From contig CAJNDS010002218.1 in assembly GCA_905221605.1 (NCBI GenBank), positions 40,001 through 104,000 of the forward strand: 64,000 nt of DNA, written 5' to 3'. The notes beneath the pieces were generated by a model, which did not search any database, was not told the origin of the DNA, and saw nothing but the letters and a program-made list of their open reading frames with translations. Of this stretch, positions 62,896 to 64,000 are shown piece by piece; positions within the stretch are counted from its first letter, which is position 1, and each line of letters begins with the position of its first letter. The DNA comes from Symbiodinium natans (lineage: Eukaryota; Sar; Dinophyceae; Suessiales; Symbiodiniaceae). The position numbers and the translations under genes are program-made.

Positions 62896-64000
62896 GCCCT
62901 AAACCCTAAACCCTAAACCCTAAACCTGGGGGCTAAAGTTGAGGGTTTAGGGTTTCGGGCTTGGCCCGGACCCAAAGCTCGGACTTGAGAGACACCACTA
63001 TACCATGTAGGGTATTGGGGTTTAAGGTTTAGGGTTTGGGGTTTAGAGTTTAGGGTTTAGGGTTTAGGGTTTCTAGGGTGTACAGGGTCTTGCTGGAGGG
63101 CCGAGAGGCAGCTCCTCCACCAGCTTCTCCTGTCAGGGCTGAGGGGTTTGGCCGCCCTAAACCCTAAACCCTAAACCCTAAACCCTAAACCCTAAACCCT
63201 AAACCCTAAACCCTAAACCCTAAACCCTAAACCCGATCACTCTTCTCCTGTAGGGGTTGTACCTTGGACTCTTAAGGTTGCACCCTTAGGTTTTGGGGGC
63301 CCCCCTAAGGACCCCCTATGCGAATATAAGGGCCATATTAGGATTGTCTGTTAAGGGGAACCTTTAGGGGTTCTTAGGGGTTTAGGGGTTTAGGGTTCAG
63401 GGGTTCAGGGGTTCAGGGTTTAGGGTTTAGGGTTTAGGGTTGAGGGTTGAGGGTTGAGGGTTTAGGGTTTAGGGTTTAGGGTGTAGGGTGTAGGGTGTAG
63501 GGTGTAGGGTTTAGGGACGTGGCCCCTCAGCATGGGCCCTCTATTGGGGAACCCTTTTGGGGAGTGGGGGTTTGGAGACTAGGGTTCTAGTGAGCGTCGA
63601 GCCATACACCCCTAAGCCTCTAAATGCCTCTCGTCCCTAAACCTCCAGACTCTTCGCTTTTAGACCCGAAGCCCCAAACCCCAAACCCTAAACCGTTCAA
63701 AACCCTAAACCCTAAACCCTATACCGGGTGTCTTGTCTTGTGTTTTGCGAGGTTCGCTCCTCCATACATCGCAGTACAGCGTGGAAGCCTGCCGCAACAT
63801 CCTGCATCAAGGGCGGTTTAGGGTTTGGGTTTAGGGTTTAGGGTTTAGGGTTTTGGGTTTGGGGTCTAGGATGCGACATCTGTCTGCGGTCCTCAGAACT
63901 CCAACAACCCTACTAGGAACCCTAAACCCTAAACCCCGAACCCTGAGGCCGCAAACCATAAACGGTTTTGGAACGTAGGGTTTTGGGTTTTGGGTTTAGG

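Noticed and set aside
1-64000. tRNA, rRNA, snRNA or spliced-leader genes
   Set aside because: None recognised on reading both strands; small RNAs could be missed without a covariance search.

Overview
The window looks like nuclear DNA of a dinoflagellate, most like Symbiodiniaceae and relatives. The signs are Arabidopsis-type telomere units (TTTAGGG/CCCTAAA) everywhere, many GC-AG as well as GT-AG introns with an AG|G acceptor, every gene I can read on the same (minus) strand, a decayed copy of dinoflagellate-like mitochondrial cox1, and an FNIP leucine-rich-repeat gene. No bacterial operon, rRNA, tRNA or CRISPR array was recognised. I cannot name the species.

At first sight the window is interstitial telomere repeat with about 50 short GC-rich islands of 40-150 bp. 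Translating the islands on the minus strand shows that many are exons, collinear with known proteins. The telomere-like arrays are mostly the introns of ordinary protein genes. The long open frames rich in NPKPQT are only translated repeat and are left out.

Layout in transcription order (minus strand, right to left). 64.0-54.4 kb: scattered candidate exons of one or more unidentified genes, a cox1 mitochondrial insertion (about 60.15-60.57 kb), foldback elements, and a C-terminal exon with a stop at 54447. 54.1-51.65 kb: a gene with a ubiquitin-like N-terminus and 23 FNIP repeats, its repeat domain in one 1.7-kb exon. 49.8-47.2 kb: candidate exons. 46.9-45.1 kb: AT-rich unique DNA and a minisatellite. 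45.0-42.8 kb: a gene of phase-0 exons with several short, telomere-free introns. 42.5-22.9 kb: a RING + RING-IBR-RING E3 ubiquitin ligase in about 18 exons. 20.6 kb to about 1.25 kb: the C-terminal part of coatomer gamma (gamma-COP), from the end of the HEAT-like region through the appendage; its N-terminal 400 or so residues were not found.

Among the exons lie three families of 100-120-bp elements with long terminal inverted repeats. Some copies carry telomere arrays inside them and one sits in an intron of the FNIP gene. Most exons have CCCTAAA on the left and TTTAGGG on the right. In the transcript an intron therefore tends to begin with UUUAGGG and end with CCCUAAA, so it could fold on itself. 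The genes share no obvious pathway. The common theme is intron expansion by telomere-repeat and foldback sequence.
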